This document shows, piece by piece, positions 1 through 9,652 of a stretch of 64,000 bases of DNA. Positions within the stretch are counted from its first letter, which is position 1; every line of letters starts with the position of its first letter. Source of the DNA: Affinundibacterium seohonense (lineage in GTDB: Bacteria; Pseudomonadota; Gammaproteobacteria; Burkholderiales; Burkholderiaceae_D); contig NZ_JACOFW010000020.1 of assembly GCF_014284305.1 (NCBI RefSeq), positions 1-64,000 of the forward strand, given 5' to 3'. The notes below the pieces were generated by a model. That model worked only from the letters and a program-made list of their open reading frames with translations, had not been told where the DNA came from and searched no databases. The translations under genes and the position numbers were made by a program.

Positions 1-65
1 ACCGTGAAACGACTTTGCGCCGATGATAGTGCTGCAACCAGTGTGAAAGTAGGTCATCGTCAGGC
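1..65 (+). rRNA. rrf: 5S ribosomal RNA, 3' part only
   Basis: The first 65 bases carry the conserved 3' half of bacterial 5S rRNA: a GCCGATGATAGTG-like stretch near base 19, then GTGTGAAAGTAGGTCATCG and the closing CAGGC. The 5' half lies outside the window. A perfect terminator hairpin follows at once, as expected at the end of an rRNA operon, so the window starts just inside the tail of one rrn operon. The exact mature 3' end (about base 64-66) is estimated. Confidence 0.9.
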
Positions 66-78
66 TTTTATTCCGCAT

Positions 79-112
79 AGCCCCGTATTCTTCGCAGAAT
101 ACGGGGCTTTTG
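79..112 (+). terminator. Intrinsic terminator of the rRNA operon
   Basis: A 13-bp perfect stem (79-91 with 96-108, AGCCCCGTATTCT) closes a TCGC tetraloop and is followed by a run of T. It lies 14 bases after the 5S rRNA. Confidence 0.93.
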
Positions 113-423
113 CTATTCAACATCCCCTTTGTTCCTGTTTCCTGACGTACTGACACAATCTCACATTCAACTTTTTTAGCCTAATCGTTGATTGCGAGCT
201 TATTGAGCCTTCTCAGGTGACAATTTTTCTTTTTGCCCTTTTTCATTTCGCTTGCTTATTTTATTTTCTGAGTTGGATTTAGCTCTCAAAAAAATGAACA
301 ATATTTGAACCAAGTAGTTCCTGAATTTGTCCAAATTCTTTTATTCGGATTGCTGCAGTTGAGTGCATATTACGAGTAAATTCCTGCAGCTCTATAATGT
401 TAATAATTTAATTGGGAGATTTT
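113..423. other. Intergenic region, rRNA operon to amidohydrolase gene
   Basis: AT-rich spacer without an open frame or an RNA gene that I can recognise. I found no convincing -35/-10 pair. The only clear signal is the Shine-Dalgarno sequence GGGAGA at 414-419, which sets the start of the next gene at 424. Confidence 0.5.
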
Positions 424-3400
424 ATGCGAAGTATCAACCGGAATATCATCCTCGCAACATTGATGATGTGTTCCTCAATCGTGAGTGCAGCTGACGCACC
501 TAAGAAAAAATGGGATGTGAATGCGGCACCTGGTGAGGGTAAGGTAATTAATCTCGATACGAAATCAGGTACTTGGATGACGGTAGATGTGAGCCCAGAT
601 GGCAAGCAAATTGTCTTTGATATGTTGGGCGATCTGTATGTCATGCCGATAGCTGGCGGAGAAGCCAAAGCATTGACGCATACTATGGCGTGGGAGATGC
701 AGGCACGTTTCTCTCCAGATGGTAAACAGATTGCCTACATGTCAGATGCGGGTGGTGGCGATAATATCTGGGTCATGAATGTGGATGGTAGTAATCCCCG
801 TGCCGTGACCAAAGAAGATTTCCGTTTGTTGAATAATCCCGTTTGGCATCCGAATGGGCAATTTATTGCGGCACGTAAGCATTATTCTGGAACACGTTCC
901 TTAGGATCGGGTGAGATTTGGATGTATCACGCTAGTGGGGGTTCTGGTGTCCAAATTAACGAGAAGCCGAATTGGCAGAAGGATTTAGGCGAGCCAGCAT
1001 TTTCTCCCGACGGTAGATACGTTTATTATTCTCAAGACACGACTGGTGGCACGGCATTTGAATACAATAAAAATTCAAATGCACAAATCTATCAAATTTT
1101 TAGAAAAGATCTTCAGGACGGTAAAACGATTGCCTTCGTAAGTGGGGCTGGTGGAGCGGTACGACCAACACCGTCACCTGATGGTAAATATTTGGCCTTC
1201 GTTCGCCGCGTGCGTAATCAATCAACGTTGTTTTTGAAAGACTTAAAGAGTGGTGAGGAGTTTCCAGTTTGGGGTCAACTTGAGCGCGATATGCAAGAGG
1301 CTTGGGCCATTCATGGCGTCTATCCTTCATTCTCTTGGATGCCCGACGCAAAGCAAATAGTTGTATGGGCGCAGGGGAAAATTTGGCGGGTGGATCCGTT
1401 CGCAAAGTCAGCGAAGGAAATCCCTTTCCACGTACAAGATACTCGCGAAATCCGGCCGGCAGTGCGTTTTAATACTCCAGTCGGTACCGATCAATTTGAT
1501 GTGAAACAGTTACGTTGGGTGAATGTTTCAGCAAAGGGTGATAAGGTTCTCTATTCCGCTCTTGGACACTTATATGTTCGTGATTTACCGCATGGCACAC
1601 CACGTAGACTGACAAAGCAGACGGATCACTTTGAGTATTTTCCACAATTTTCTCGCGATGGACAGACTGTCGTTTTCACGACTTGGAACGATGAAAAATT
1701 AGGTTCCGTTCGTGCATTAGATTTGCGTACAGGGCAGGAGACAATTCTCACTAAAGAGCCGGGAAAATACACGGAAGTCACCATGTCGCCAGATGGCAAA
1801 CAAGTGGTGTTTATTAAGGCCCGCGGCGGCTATTTGACTTCGCCTTGGCATGGCTTGGAAACGGGTGTTTTTGTTGTCAACACCGATGGTAAATCCAGTC
1901 CACGTAAACTCGCTGACGATGGCAGTGCGCCACAATTTTCTAACGATAACCAGGCAGTTTATTTGACGCGTACAAAGTACACCGGTGAAGTGGATTGGTC
2001 GACTTCTTTATTCCGAGTGAAGTTAGATAAATCCGAAGATGTGGCTGTCGCTAAAGGCGATTTTGTTTCCGCATTTTCGGTATCGCCTGATGGTAAGTGG
2101 CTGGCATTCAATGAGCGCTTCCATGCCTATGTCATGCCGATGCCGTTGGCAGGTAAGGCCTTAACTGTCGGTGCAAAAGCGGATGCACTACCTGTGAAGC
2201 AATTAGACGTCAATGCTGGTGATTATCTGCATTGGTCCGGTGATAGTAGCAAGATTCATTTTTCACTTGGGGATGAGTTATTCACGACACCATTGACGGC
2301 CGCATTTAGTTTTATTGATGGTGCAGCGAAAGAGTTACCGAAACCAGCCGAGTCTGGTGTAAAAATTGGCTTTCGTGAAACTAGTGATAAACCTTCGGGA
2401 GTTACGGTGATTTCTGGTGCGAGAATCATTACTATGAAAGCGGATGAAGTCATTGAAAACGCCAGAATCGTGATCAAAGATAACCGCATTATTGAAATCG
2501 GTAAAGCTGACGATATTCGCATTCCGGCTGGTGCCAAATTAATCGACGCGAATGGTAAAACCATTATTCCAGGCTTGGTTGATGTGCATTGGCATGGCGG
2601 GATGGGCGAGGGCGAAATTATTCCACAGCAAAGCTGGGTGGACTACGCATCGTTGGCATTTGGCGTGACCACTATTCATGATCCATCGAATGACACGTCT
2701 GAGATTTTCACCCATAGTGAGATGCAAAAAGCTGGGAAAGTTGTGGCTCCACGTATCTATTCTACTGGTACGATTTTGTACGGTGCTAAGGCTAACATGA
2801 GTGCTGTTGTAAATAGCCTAGATGATGCATTGACACACTTGAAACGCTTAAAAGCAGCGGGAGCGATCTCGGTTAAAAGCTATAACCAGCCACGTCGTGA
2901 ACAGCGTCAACAAATTCTGGAGGCGGCACGTCAGACTGGCATGATGGTTGTGCCTGAAGGTGGTTCTTTGTTCCAGCATAATATGACAATGGTGATCGAT
3001 GGTCATACCGGCGTCGAACATTCAATTCCGGTCGCCAATGCTTATGACGACGTGAAACAATTGTGGTCGCAAACGCAAGTCGGTTATACACCAACCTTGA
3101 TTGTTGGCTACGGTGGTTTGGATGGAGAGCACTACTGGTACGCCCGAACTGATGTATGGAAGCATCCTATCTTGTCACGTTATGTGCCACGCTCAGTGCT
3201 GGAGTCACGTAGTGTTCGACGTGAAACAGCGCCAGAAGAAGACTTTAACGTTTTTAAAGTGGCTAAGACCGCGACTGAGTTACAACGGGCAGGTGTGCCA
3301 GTTAATATGGGCGCACATGGCCAACGTGAAGGCTTGGGGGCTCATTGGGAAATGTGGACTTTGGCTGGCGGCGGTATGACCTCCTTAGAAGCGATTCGCG

Positions 3401-3687
3401 CCGCGACTTTGAATGGTGCTCGTTATCTTGGCATGGAAAAAGATATAGGCTCTTTAGAGGTCGGCAAACTAGCAGATATGGTCATCCTCAACGGCGACAT
3501 TTTGAAGGATATTCGCCAGTCAGATCAGATCGCTCAAGTCATGATTAATGGAAGACTTTATGACATTAATACGATGAATGAAGTCGGAGCAGGAAATAAG
3601 CCTAGAAAGGCTTTCTTCTTCGAAGGTAAAAATGCAGGCAACGTACCCGTCAATGTGGAAACACATGGTGAAGGACACGGGCACTAA
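424..3687 (+). CDS. Exported TolB-propeller/amidohydrolase fusion protein
   Basis: 1087 residues in three parts. A signal peptide of about 22 residues ends at VSAAD. A long beta-propeller of TolB/WD40-like PD40 repeats follows (about residues 45-640, recurring SPDGKQI units). The C-terminal third is an amidohydrolase domain with the metal motif DVHWHGG, a metal-bridging Lys candidate in VKSYNQP, GVEHS, and the closing LEVGKLADMVILNGD typical of imidazolonepropionase/dipeptidase-like members. It should act in the periplasm as a metal-dependent hydrolase of cyclic amides or peptides; the substrate is unknown. The tail GEGHGH is His-rich. The start at 424 has GGGAGA five bases upstream; an in-frame TTG at 412 lacks this support. 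The gene stands alone, convergent with the aminotransferase gene. Confidence 0.88.
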   Translation: MRSINRNIILATLMMCSSIVSAADAPKKKWDVNAAPGEGKVINLDTKSGTWMTVDVSPDGKQIVFDMLGDLYVMPIAGGEAKALTHTMAWEMQARFSPDGKQIAYMSDAGGGDNIWVMNVDGSNPRAVTKEDFRLLNNPVWHPNGQFIAARKHYSGTRSLGSGEIWMYHASGGSGVQINEKPNWQKDLGEPAFSPDGRYVYYSQDTTGGTAFEYNKNSNAQIYQIFRKDLQDGKTIAFVSGAGGAVRPTPSPDGKYLAFVRRVRNQSTLFLKDLKSGEEFPVWGQLERDMQEAWAIHGVYPSFSWMPDAKQIVVWAQGKIWRVDPFAKSAKEIPFHVQDTREIRPAVRFNTPVGTDQFDVKQLRWVNVSAKGDKVLYSALGHLYVRDLPHGTPRRLTKQTDHFEYFPQFSRDGQTVVFTTWNDEKLGSVRALDLRTGQETILTKEPGKYTEVTMSPDGKQVVFIKARGGYLTSPWHGLETGVFVVNTDGKSSPRKLADDGSAPQFSNDNQAVYLTRTKYTGEVDWSTSLFRVKLDKSEDVAVAKGDFVSAFSVSPDGKWLAFNERFHAYVMPMPLAGKALTVGAKADALPVKQLDVNAGDYLHWSGDSSKIHFSLGDELFTTPLTAAFSFIDGAAKELPKPAESGVKIGFRETSDKPSGVTVISGARIITMKADEVIENARIVIKDNRIIEIGKADDIRIPAGAKLIDANGKTIIPGLVDVHWHGGMGEGEIIPQQSWVDYASLAFGVTTIHDPSNDTSEIFTHSEMQKAGKVVAPRIYSTGTILYGAKANMSAVVNSLDDALTHLKRLKAAGAISVKSYNQPRREQRQQILEAARQTGMMVVPEGGSLFQHNMTMVIDGHTGVEHSIPVANAYDDVKQLWSQTQVGYTPTLIVGYGGLDGEHYWYARTDVWKHPILSRYVPRSVLESRSVRRETAPEEDFNVFKVAKTATELQRAGVPVNMGAHGQREGLGAHWEMWTLAGGGMTSLEAIRAATLNGARYLGMEKDIGSLEVGKLADMVILNGDILKDIRQSDQIAQVMINGRLYDINTMNEVGAGNKPRKAFFFEGKNAGNVPVNVETHGEGHGH

Positions 3688-3754
3688 ACCACAATATGCA
3701 AGGATGTGCTTATCAATTTATCGATGGCATTTCCTTGCGGTCTTTTATGAATGC

Positions 3755-5071
3755 TTAGCTTAGAGCTTGTTCGCGTATCGCTTCCGCTATTTTTGAAAAT
3801 AAGCGATCGATTTGTTCCTTATTGATAATCAGCGGCGGCGACAATGCGATGATGTCGCCTGTAGTTCGTATCAAAACATCTTTTTCCCAAAAACATTTCT
3901 CAAAAATATCGTAGGCGCGCGTGTTTGTTTTGCCAGTTTGGGGTTCCAACTCGATGCCACAAACCAAGCCCAAATTACGGATGTCTTTGATGTTTGGCAG
4001 ACCTCGTAAGCTGTGGGCAGCCTGCTCAAAGTAGGCTGACATGTCTGCAGCGGCTTGAAAGATGCCTTCTTCTTTAAACACATCTAAGGTCGCGATTGCT
4101 GCGGCACAAGCGAGCGGGTGGGCCGAATAAGTATAACCGTGAAAAAATTCGATCTGGTCCTGCGGTGCAGCATGCATAAACGTGTCATAAATTTCGGTGC
4201 TGGCGATCACTGCTCCCATCGGAACTGCCGCGTTGGTTAAGCCTTTCGCGCAAACGATCATGTCGGGCTTTACCCCGAAATAGTCAGCGCCAAAAGCACT
4301 ACCAAGGCGACCAAAGCCGGTGATCACTTCATCAAAAATCAATAAAATTCCATGCTTATTGCAAATCTCCCTGAGTTTTTGCAGATAGCCTTGTGGTGGC
4401 AGAATCACACCTGTCGACCCTTGAATGGGCTCGACAATGACGGCTGCAACGGTGCTTGCATCATGTAGCGCTAATAGTCTTTGTTCCAATACGTCGGCGA
4501 GTTCAACACCATATTCCGGCAGACCTTTGCTGTAAGCATTTTTGGCAATGTTCAAAGGATGAGGCAAATGATCGACACCAGACAAAGCCGGGCCAAATTG
4601 TTTGCGATTGCCGGCAATACCACCGACAGAAATACCACCAAAGCCGACGCCATGATAAGCGCGCTCACGCCCGATCAGGCGAAAACGCCCAGCATCACCG
4701 CGCAGCTTGTGATAGGCAAGGGCGATTTTTAGCGCCGTATCTACGCCTTCAGAGCCGTCATTGCAAAAGAAAACGCGATCTAGTCCGGATGGCGCCATAC
4801 TGGCGAGTTTGCTAGCCGCTTCAAATGCCAATGGATGTCCCATTTGAAAAGTCGGTGCGAAATCCATCGTCGCTGCTTGCTTTTGAATGGCTTCCACAAT
4901 CTTAGGGTGATTATGACCAGCATTTACACACCAGAGACCTGCTGTGCCATCAAGTATCTCGCGACCGTCTGTACTTTGGTAATACATACCTTTGGCGCGT
5001 TCTAACATACGTGGCTTGATTTTGAATTGACGATTGGCAGTGAAGGGCATCCAGAAATGTTCAGTTTGCAT
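3755..5071 (-). CDS. Class III aminotransferase, omega-amino acid:pyruvate type
   Basis: About 438 residues, the normal length for the beta-alanine/omega-amino acid:pyruvate transaminase family. The N-terminus FWMPFTANRQFK and the block GTAGLWCVNAGHNHP are hallmarks of this subgroup. The PLP site is visible as IFDEVITGFGRLG and VCAKGLTNAAVPMGA, where the Lys of AKG forms the Schiff base. It should move the amino group of beta-alanine or another omega-amino acid (possibly an amine) to pyruvate in the cytoplasm. I place the start at ATG 5071 (MQTEHFW); an upstream in-frame GTG at 5083 would add four residues. No neighbouring methylmalonate-semialdehyde dehydrogenase gene is present to narrow the pathway. 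Confidence 0.88.
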   Translation of the reverse strand: MQTEHFWMPFTANRQFKIKPRMLERAKGMYYQSTDGREILDGTAGLWCVNAGHNHPKIVEAIQKQAATMDFAPTFQMGHPLAFEAASKLASMAPSGLDRVFFCNDGSEGVDTALKIALAYHKLRGDAGRFRLIGRERAYHGVGFGGISVGGIAGNRKQFGPALSGVDHLPHPLNIAKNAYSKGLPEYGVELADVLEQRLLALHDASTVAAVIVEPIQGSTGVILPPQGYLQKLREICNKHGILLIFDEVITGFGRLGSAFGADYFGVKPDMIVCAKGLTNAAVPMGAVIASTEIYDTFMHAAPQDQIEFFHGYTYSAHPLACAAAIATLDVFKEEGIFQAAADMSAYFEQAAHSLRGLPNIKDIRNLGLVCGIELEPQTGKTNTRAYDIFEKCFWEKDVLIRTTGDIIALSPPLIINKEQIDRLFSKIAEAIREQALS

Positions 5072-5387
5072 AATTAAACTCACAGAAGACTAGGTTAGCT
5101 TGGCAGCGATGTTGGAGCACAATCATACAATAGATGTTGAAGGTGAATAACGCATCGAGCAAGGAGTTTTCGGATGCAAATTTGATCGAGATCTTGAATC
5201 TGGTATCAAGTCAGCTAACTATTTTTAGAACTTTGATTACTTTAAGTTGAACCGATGTAAAGGGTATTTCCATCGAATATTCGTCATTTCTTTCAAGAAA
5301 ATTCAGTCTTGAACGAATTTTTTGCTGCATTGCAAGATATAATTAAGAGAAAATCCGACTTCACTTACTTATCTTCATTTTCTCATT
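5072..5387. other. Divergent intergenic region upstream of thrC
   Basis: AT-rich spacer between the divergent aminotransferase and thrC genes. A consensus TATAAT lies at 5338-5343, 44 bases before the thrC start, but the -35 position at 17 bases is poor, so this is only a candidate thrC promoter. I see no open frame or RNA gene. Confidence 0.4.
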
Positions 5388-6860
5388 ATGCAATACCTGT
5401 CCACCCGTGGTTACGCAGCAACTTCCGATTCTTCCGTTTCTTTTTCCGAAATTTTATTGGGTGGCTTGGCACCTGATGGCGGCTTGTTTTTGCCTAAAAC
5501 ATATCCGCAGGTGACTCCAGAGGAGCTAAATCGTTGGCGTGATTTGAGCTACGCCGATTTAGCATTTGAAGTGTTAAGAAAATTTGCTACCGATATTCCT
5601 GATGCTGATTTACAAGACATAACGCGTAAAACTTATACGGCCGAAGTGTATAAAAACGCGCGTAGTGATGAATCTGCACAGGCGATTACGCCACTGCGTA
5701 TTTTGAAAGAATCTGGGACGCATAAATTGGTTTTACAAGCACTATCGAATGGTCCTACTTTAGCCTTTAAAGATATGGCAATGCAATTGTTGGGCAACTT
5801 GTTTGAATATGCGCTAACAAAAAAACAGGCTGAGTTAAATATTTTTGGAGCGACTTCAGGTGATACGGGCAGTGCTGCAGAATATGCAATGCGCGGTAAA
5901 AAAGGTATTCGTGTGTTTATGCTTTCACCGCATAAAAAAATGAGCGCATTTCAAACTGCGCAAATGTTTAGTCTGCAAGACCCGAATATTTTTAATATTG
6001 CTGTTGATGGAGTCTTTGATGATTGCCAAGACATGGTGAAAGCCGTGTCGAACGATTTAGCATTTAAAACGCAGCAAAAAATTGGCACCGTGAATTCCAT
6101 TAATTGGGCGCGCGTGGTGGCACAAGTTGTGTACTATTTTCGAGGCTATTTGTCAGCTACGAGCAGCAATGATCAGCAAGTATCCTTCACAGTACCCTCC
6201 GGTAATTTTGGCAACATCTGCGCGGGCCATATCGCCCGTATGATGGGGCTGCCGATAGCACAATTAGTGGTCGCAACGAATGAGAATGATGTGCTTGATG
6301 AATTCTTCCGCACAGGTGTTTATCGTGTGCGTAAGTCGGCTGAGACTTATCACACGACTAGTCCTTCCATGGATATTTCTAAGGCTTCGAACTTTGAACG
6401 TTTCATCTACGATTTATTGGATGGCGATACCGCACGAGTAAAAGCCTTATTTAAGAAAGTGGAAACCGAAGGAGGTTTTGATTTATCAGGTGCAGTTGGC
6501 AGTGACGGTGACGAGTTCAAGAAAATCGCGCACTTTGGATTTACTTCTGGTAAATCAGTGCATGCAGATCGCCTGCAAACGATTCGACAAGTGGAAAAAG
6601 AATTTGGCATCACAGTCGATACGCATACCGCCGATGGCATCAAGGTAGCACTTGAGCATTTACGTGAGAATGTGACCATGATCGTGTTGGAAACCGCCTT
6701 GCCAGCGAAGTTTAATGAAACAATACAAGAGGCACTAGGTCGCGATGCAGCACGTCCCGCAGGATTTGAGAATATCGAGGCGTTGCCACAGCGTTTTACT
6801 GTGATGGACACCGATATCGCAGCGATGAAGTCCTTTATTGCTACGCATACTGGTTTGTAG
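5388..6860 (+). CDS. thrC: Threonine synthase
   Basis: 490 residues, the length of the long proteobacterial/fungal form. It starts MQYLSTRGY, the classic N-terminus, and carries NGPTLAFKDMAMQ with the PLP-binding Lys, GATSGDTGSAAEYA for phosphate binding, and VPSGNFGNICAGHIA. It converts O-phospho-L-homoserine to threonine and phosphate in the cytoplasm (fold type II PLP enzyme). No clear Shine-Dalgarno sequence precedes the ATG. In many Burkholderiales thrC follows the homoserine dehydrogenase gene hom; here it stands alone with about 300 bases of upstream spacer, so it must have its own promoter. It converges on the histidine kinase gene, with an inverted repeat between them. Confidence 0.97.
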   Translation: MQYLSTRGYAATSDSSVSFSEILLGGLAPDGGLFLPKTYPQVTPEELNRWRDLSYADLAFEVLRKFATDIPDADLQDITRKTYTAEVYKNARSDESAQAITPLRILKESGTHKLVLQALSNGPTLAFKDMAMQLLGNLFEYALTKKQAELNIFGATSGDTGSAAEYAMRGKKGIRVFMLSPHKKMSAFQTAQMFSLQDPNIFNIAVDGVFDDCQDMVKAVSNDLAFKTQQKIGTVNSINWARVVAQVVYYFRGYLSATSSNDQQVSFTVPSGNFGNICAGHIARMMGLPIAQLVVATNENDVLDEFFRTGVYRVRKSAETYHTTSPSMDISKASNFERFIYDLLDGDTARVKALFKKVETEGGFDLSGAVGSDGDEFKKIAHFGFTSGKSVHADRLQTIRQVEKEFGITVDTHTADGIKVALEHLRENVTMIVLETALPAKFNETIQEALGRDAARPAGFENIEALPQRFTVMDTDIAAMKSFIATHTGL

Positions 6861-6872
6861 CTTACTGGCGAT

Positions 6873-6921
6873 AAATTCGATCCGTTGAGTGAAAATGCGT
6901 AGGCTTGATGGATCGAATTTT
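6873..6921. terminator. Inverted repeat between convergent thrC and kinase genes
   Basis: AAATTCGATCC at 6873-6883 pairs perfectly with GGATCGAATTT at 6910-6920, and further weak pairs extend inwards. Its place between two convergent stop codons, with T-rich flanks, suggests a bidirectional terminator. The loop of about 26 bases is long, so efficiency is uncertain. Confidence 0.55.
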
Positions 6922-6923
6922 TG

Positions 6924-9296
6924 TTAGATAATATCTTTAGATGGTGCTAGCGGTAGGGTGAAATGGAAGCTGGAGCCTTTGCCCTCGACCGATGTAAACC
7001 CGATTTTTCCATCCATCCTTTCGACCATCTCTTTGCAAATCGACAGACCTAATCCCGTGCCGCCTTTTTTGCGGGTACTGCTGCCGTCAACCTGAGAGAA
7101 TTTTTTGAACAGGCGATCTTGATGTTGCCGTGGTATGCCTTCACCTTGATCTTTGATGGTAATCCGAACTTGACTTGGCTCGCGTTCGACGACGATATGG
7201 ACAATCGTATTAGGAGAGGAAAATTTCGCAGCATTGGAGAGTAAGTTAGACATAATTTGTAGGACTCGTTGCATATCAGCGAGTATCAAATAGTCGATAT
7301 CTAGCTTAGTGAATTCAAACTTCACTTGGTATTGTTTGGCAAAGTCTAGATTGTTCTCGATACTTTGCGAAATTACCGCATTGATCGAAAGCGTTTCAAT
7401 GTGGAACTCCATTTTTCCGGCAGCCAATTTGTCCATATCGAGAATGTCGTTAATGATCAGCGCGAGTTGTTCTCCATTTTGCAGAGCGATACGAATCATT
7501 CTGGCTAAGGAATCTGGCAAGCTACCGAAAATGCCACCTTCAATGAGTTTTAACGAGCCAATAATCGAGGTCAAAGGCGTTCTCAATTCATGACTGACTA
7601 TTGAGACGAATTCACTCTGCATCATTTCTAAGCGCTTGCGCTCAGTGATGTCGCGGAATACCACGATGAGTTCTATGTCGGATTTCTGTTGAACGTGCGA
7701 AATGCTAAACTCAATATGAATCGCATTGCCGTGATAGTCGGTAATGACGCTTTCGCGTTGCAAAATATTTGTACCGGTTTCGCTATGCTCGAAGTCTTCG
7801 GTACGTATGTTTTGGATAAACCTTGCAATTTCACTGCTTAAACTAAGTGGATTGTCACCACACAATCGCGTCAGAAAATTCGTGGTGGTTAGCATTGACT
7901 CTGGAAATTTCAATATGTCTAATGCCGCGGCATTGATAGAATGAATGTCACCGTCGAAACTGGTACTGACAATTCCTTCCGCAACATTGTTGAGAATCGC
8001 TTGGGTATATTCGGCGCTGGCTTGCAGTTCTGATTCGGCGGCGACCCGTCGGCTTATGTCGATTACTTGAAAGATCCAATAGGTCTTCTCCAATTTTTCG
8101 TATTCAATCAGAGCTAGGCTCAATAGGCATACAACTTTCCTGCCATCTCGATGGCGCAGTCCTAACTCAAACTGTAGGCAACTTTCGCCACGTTGTTCCC
8201 ATTGATTTAACAACAGAGGCATGGCTAATTGATCCGATAATGTGCTCAGTGGCTGTTGTAAAAGTTCAAACTCTTCATAACCTAAAATGCTACACAGCAT
8301 AGGATTTGCACTGATCCATTGACCATCTTCAGCAACTAAAGCCATGCCTTGTGGCGCCGTATTGAAGGCACTCATAAAACGCTGTTGACTTTCATTGAGA
8401 GCGAAGTAGGCACGAGTCTGTCGACGGTAAGATTGGAATGTTCTGGCAATCAAAAATCCCAACAGAAATGCGATAGACCAGCCAGCAAGACGTTGAACGA
8501 GTGTGTAGAAATTAAATTCGTCAGGTTTGTTTGAAATGGTCAACAGTTGAATATCTCGACCCGAAATATTCACTTTTAACTGATTGGCATGGTGTCGGTC
8601 TATTTCAAGATTACCGTAAATTGGCTTCGTATGTTTTGCTTGCTCAAGATCGACAATAGCAAAGTCTAACTGTAATTCCTTGGCTCTTTGCGAGGCTTGG
8701 GCAAACACCTGATCGGCATTGAGTATGGTACTAACGAGCCCCCAGTAAGAGCCATTGTTGAGAAAAACTGGTACACGATACGCCAAGCCTAGTCCACCTT
8801 GCTTAAGTTCGAAAGGGCCGGCTAACGCAGCGTTTTGACTGCGAATGATCTTTTCAATTGCTGGCCATTGCTGTGGATTGTCCGGATAGTAAATTCCTAG
8901 TGCGGACTCGTTACCTTCACTCGGCACAATCGTTTGAATCCGATTGCCTGGAGCGATACTGATATTGCGTATGCTTGCTTCATTTGATTGCAGATCCGTT
9001 AGCCATGGTTCCATATCCTTGACTCGATATTCGCCATTCTTTGTCTTAATAAAAGAAACCAGCCCCGATGCTAAATGAATGGTGGCATTAAGTTCTGATT
9101 CAATCATGGCGCGGATTTCGCCAGCGTTACTGATGATTTTTTGTCGGGCGATACTGTCCTGACGGCTGCGTTCTTCAAATAAGATAAGTTCCGTGGCAAA
9201 ACCTGTCCCAATAAACACAATCGCTGGCAGCAAGCGACCCAACAGCCGACGCCCGGGCGATTCATGCTCTAAGAAACGAAGTGAAGGCAAGTTCAT
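6924..9296 (-). CDS. Membrane sensor histidine kinase, CHASE-PAS-PAS-HisKA-HATPase
   Basis: 790 residues. A membrane segment at about 20-40 is followed by an extracytoplasmic CHASE domain (about 75-245, with the family's GPFELKQGGLGLAYRVPV region). A second membrane segment (about 270-290) leads to two PAS domains (about 305-420 and 430-550). The HisKA box SHELRTPLTSIIGSLK holds the phospho-accepting His near 565. The catalytic domain shows the N box (NLLSNAAKFS), G1 (DQGEGIP) and G2 (GGTGLGLSICKEM). There is no receiver domain and no response regulator gene beside it, so it is an orphan kinase. Ligand and partner are unknown; CHASE domains usually bind small molecules outside the membrane. 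Confidence 0.93.
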   Translation of the reverse strand: MNLPSLRFLEHESPGRRLLGRLLPAIVFIGTGFATELILFEERSRQDSIARQKIISNAGEIRAMIESELNATIHLASGLVSFIKTKNGEYRVKDMEPWLTDLQSNEASIRNISIAPGNRIQTIVPSEGNESALGIYYPDNPQQWPAIEKIIRSQNAALAGPFELKQGGLGLAYRVPVFLNNGSYWGLVSTILNADQVFAQASQRAKELQLDFAIVDLEQAKHTKPIYGNLEIDRHHANQLKVNISGRDIQLLTISNKPDEFNFYTLVQRLAGWSIAFLLGFLIARTFQSYRRQTRAYFALNESQQRFMSAFNTAPQGMALVAEDGQWISANPMLCSILGYEEFELLQQPLSTLSDQLAMPLLLNQWEQRGESCLQFELGLRHRDGRKVVCLLSLALIEYEKLEKTYWIFQVIDISRRVAAESELQASAEYTQAILNNVAEGIVSTSFDGDIHSINAAALDILKFPESMLTTTNFLTRLCGDNPLSLSSEIARFIQNIRTEDFEHSETGTNILQRESVITDYHGNAIHIEFSISHVQQKSDIELIVVFRDITERKRLEMMQSEFVSIVSHELRTPLTSIIGSLKLIEGGIFGSLPDSLARMIRIALQNGEQLALIINDILDMDKLAAGKMEFHIETLSINAVISQSIENNLDFAKQYQVKFEFTKLDIDYLILADMQRVLQIMSNLLSNAAKFSSPNTIVHIVVEREPSQVRITIKDQGEGIPRQHQDRLFKKFSQVDGSSTRKKGGTGLGLSICKEMVERMDGKIGFTSVEGKGSSFHFTLPLAPSKDII

Positions 9297-9652
9297 TGAG
9301 AATCGTAAAAAATCAATTTCTTTGATTCAAACACATTCGAGTTTTTATGTCTTGATTTTGCGTTATTTGTTTGTGAAATGTTGTATGAGGCACGAAGCTC
9401 GACTTCACCCTAGCAAATACTTGTAGCATTTTGCCTATTATCGGTCATCGTATCGACAATTTTCAATGTGAAGCTTGGCGACTTGGTGACAATTTTTTTG
9501 CAGGCTATTCCCTGGTTTGGGCAGTTTGTCTCAATTTGAAAAATGTTCAGGCTTGATTGTTTTACTCTATATCCATCGTAGTCCTCGTACCGCAATGAGT
9601 CCCTTCTTTTGCGACACGCGTGACAAGGCTAACTCATACTGGGAGATGGATC
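9297..9652. other. Divergent intergenic region, kinase and ABC genes
   Basis: 356 bases, AT-rich, without a credible gene. A short inverted repeat AATCAA/TTGATT (9311-9316 and 9322-9327) lies just upstream of the kinase start and could be an operator. GGGAGA at 9641-9646 is the ribosome binding site of the ABC gene. I see no consensus promoter. Confidence 0.4.

Noticed and set aside
5631-5639. ACTTATACG, the ECF -10 motif, as a possible third promoter
   Set aside because: It lies inside thrC and there is no GGATNCAA at the 16-base distance, so it is a chance match.
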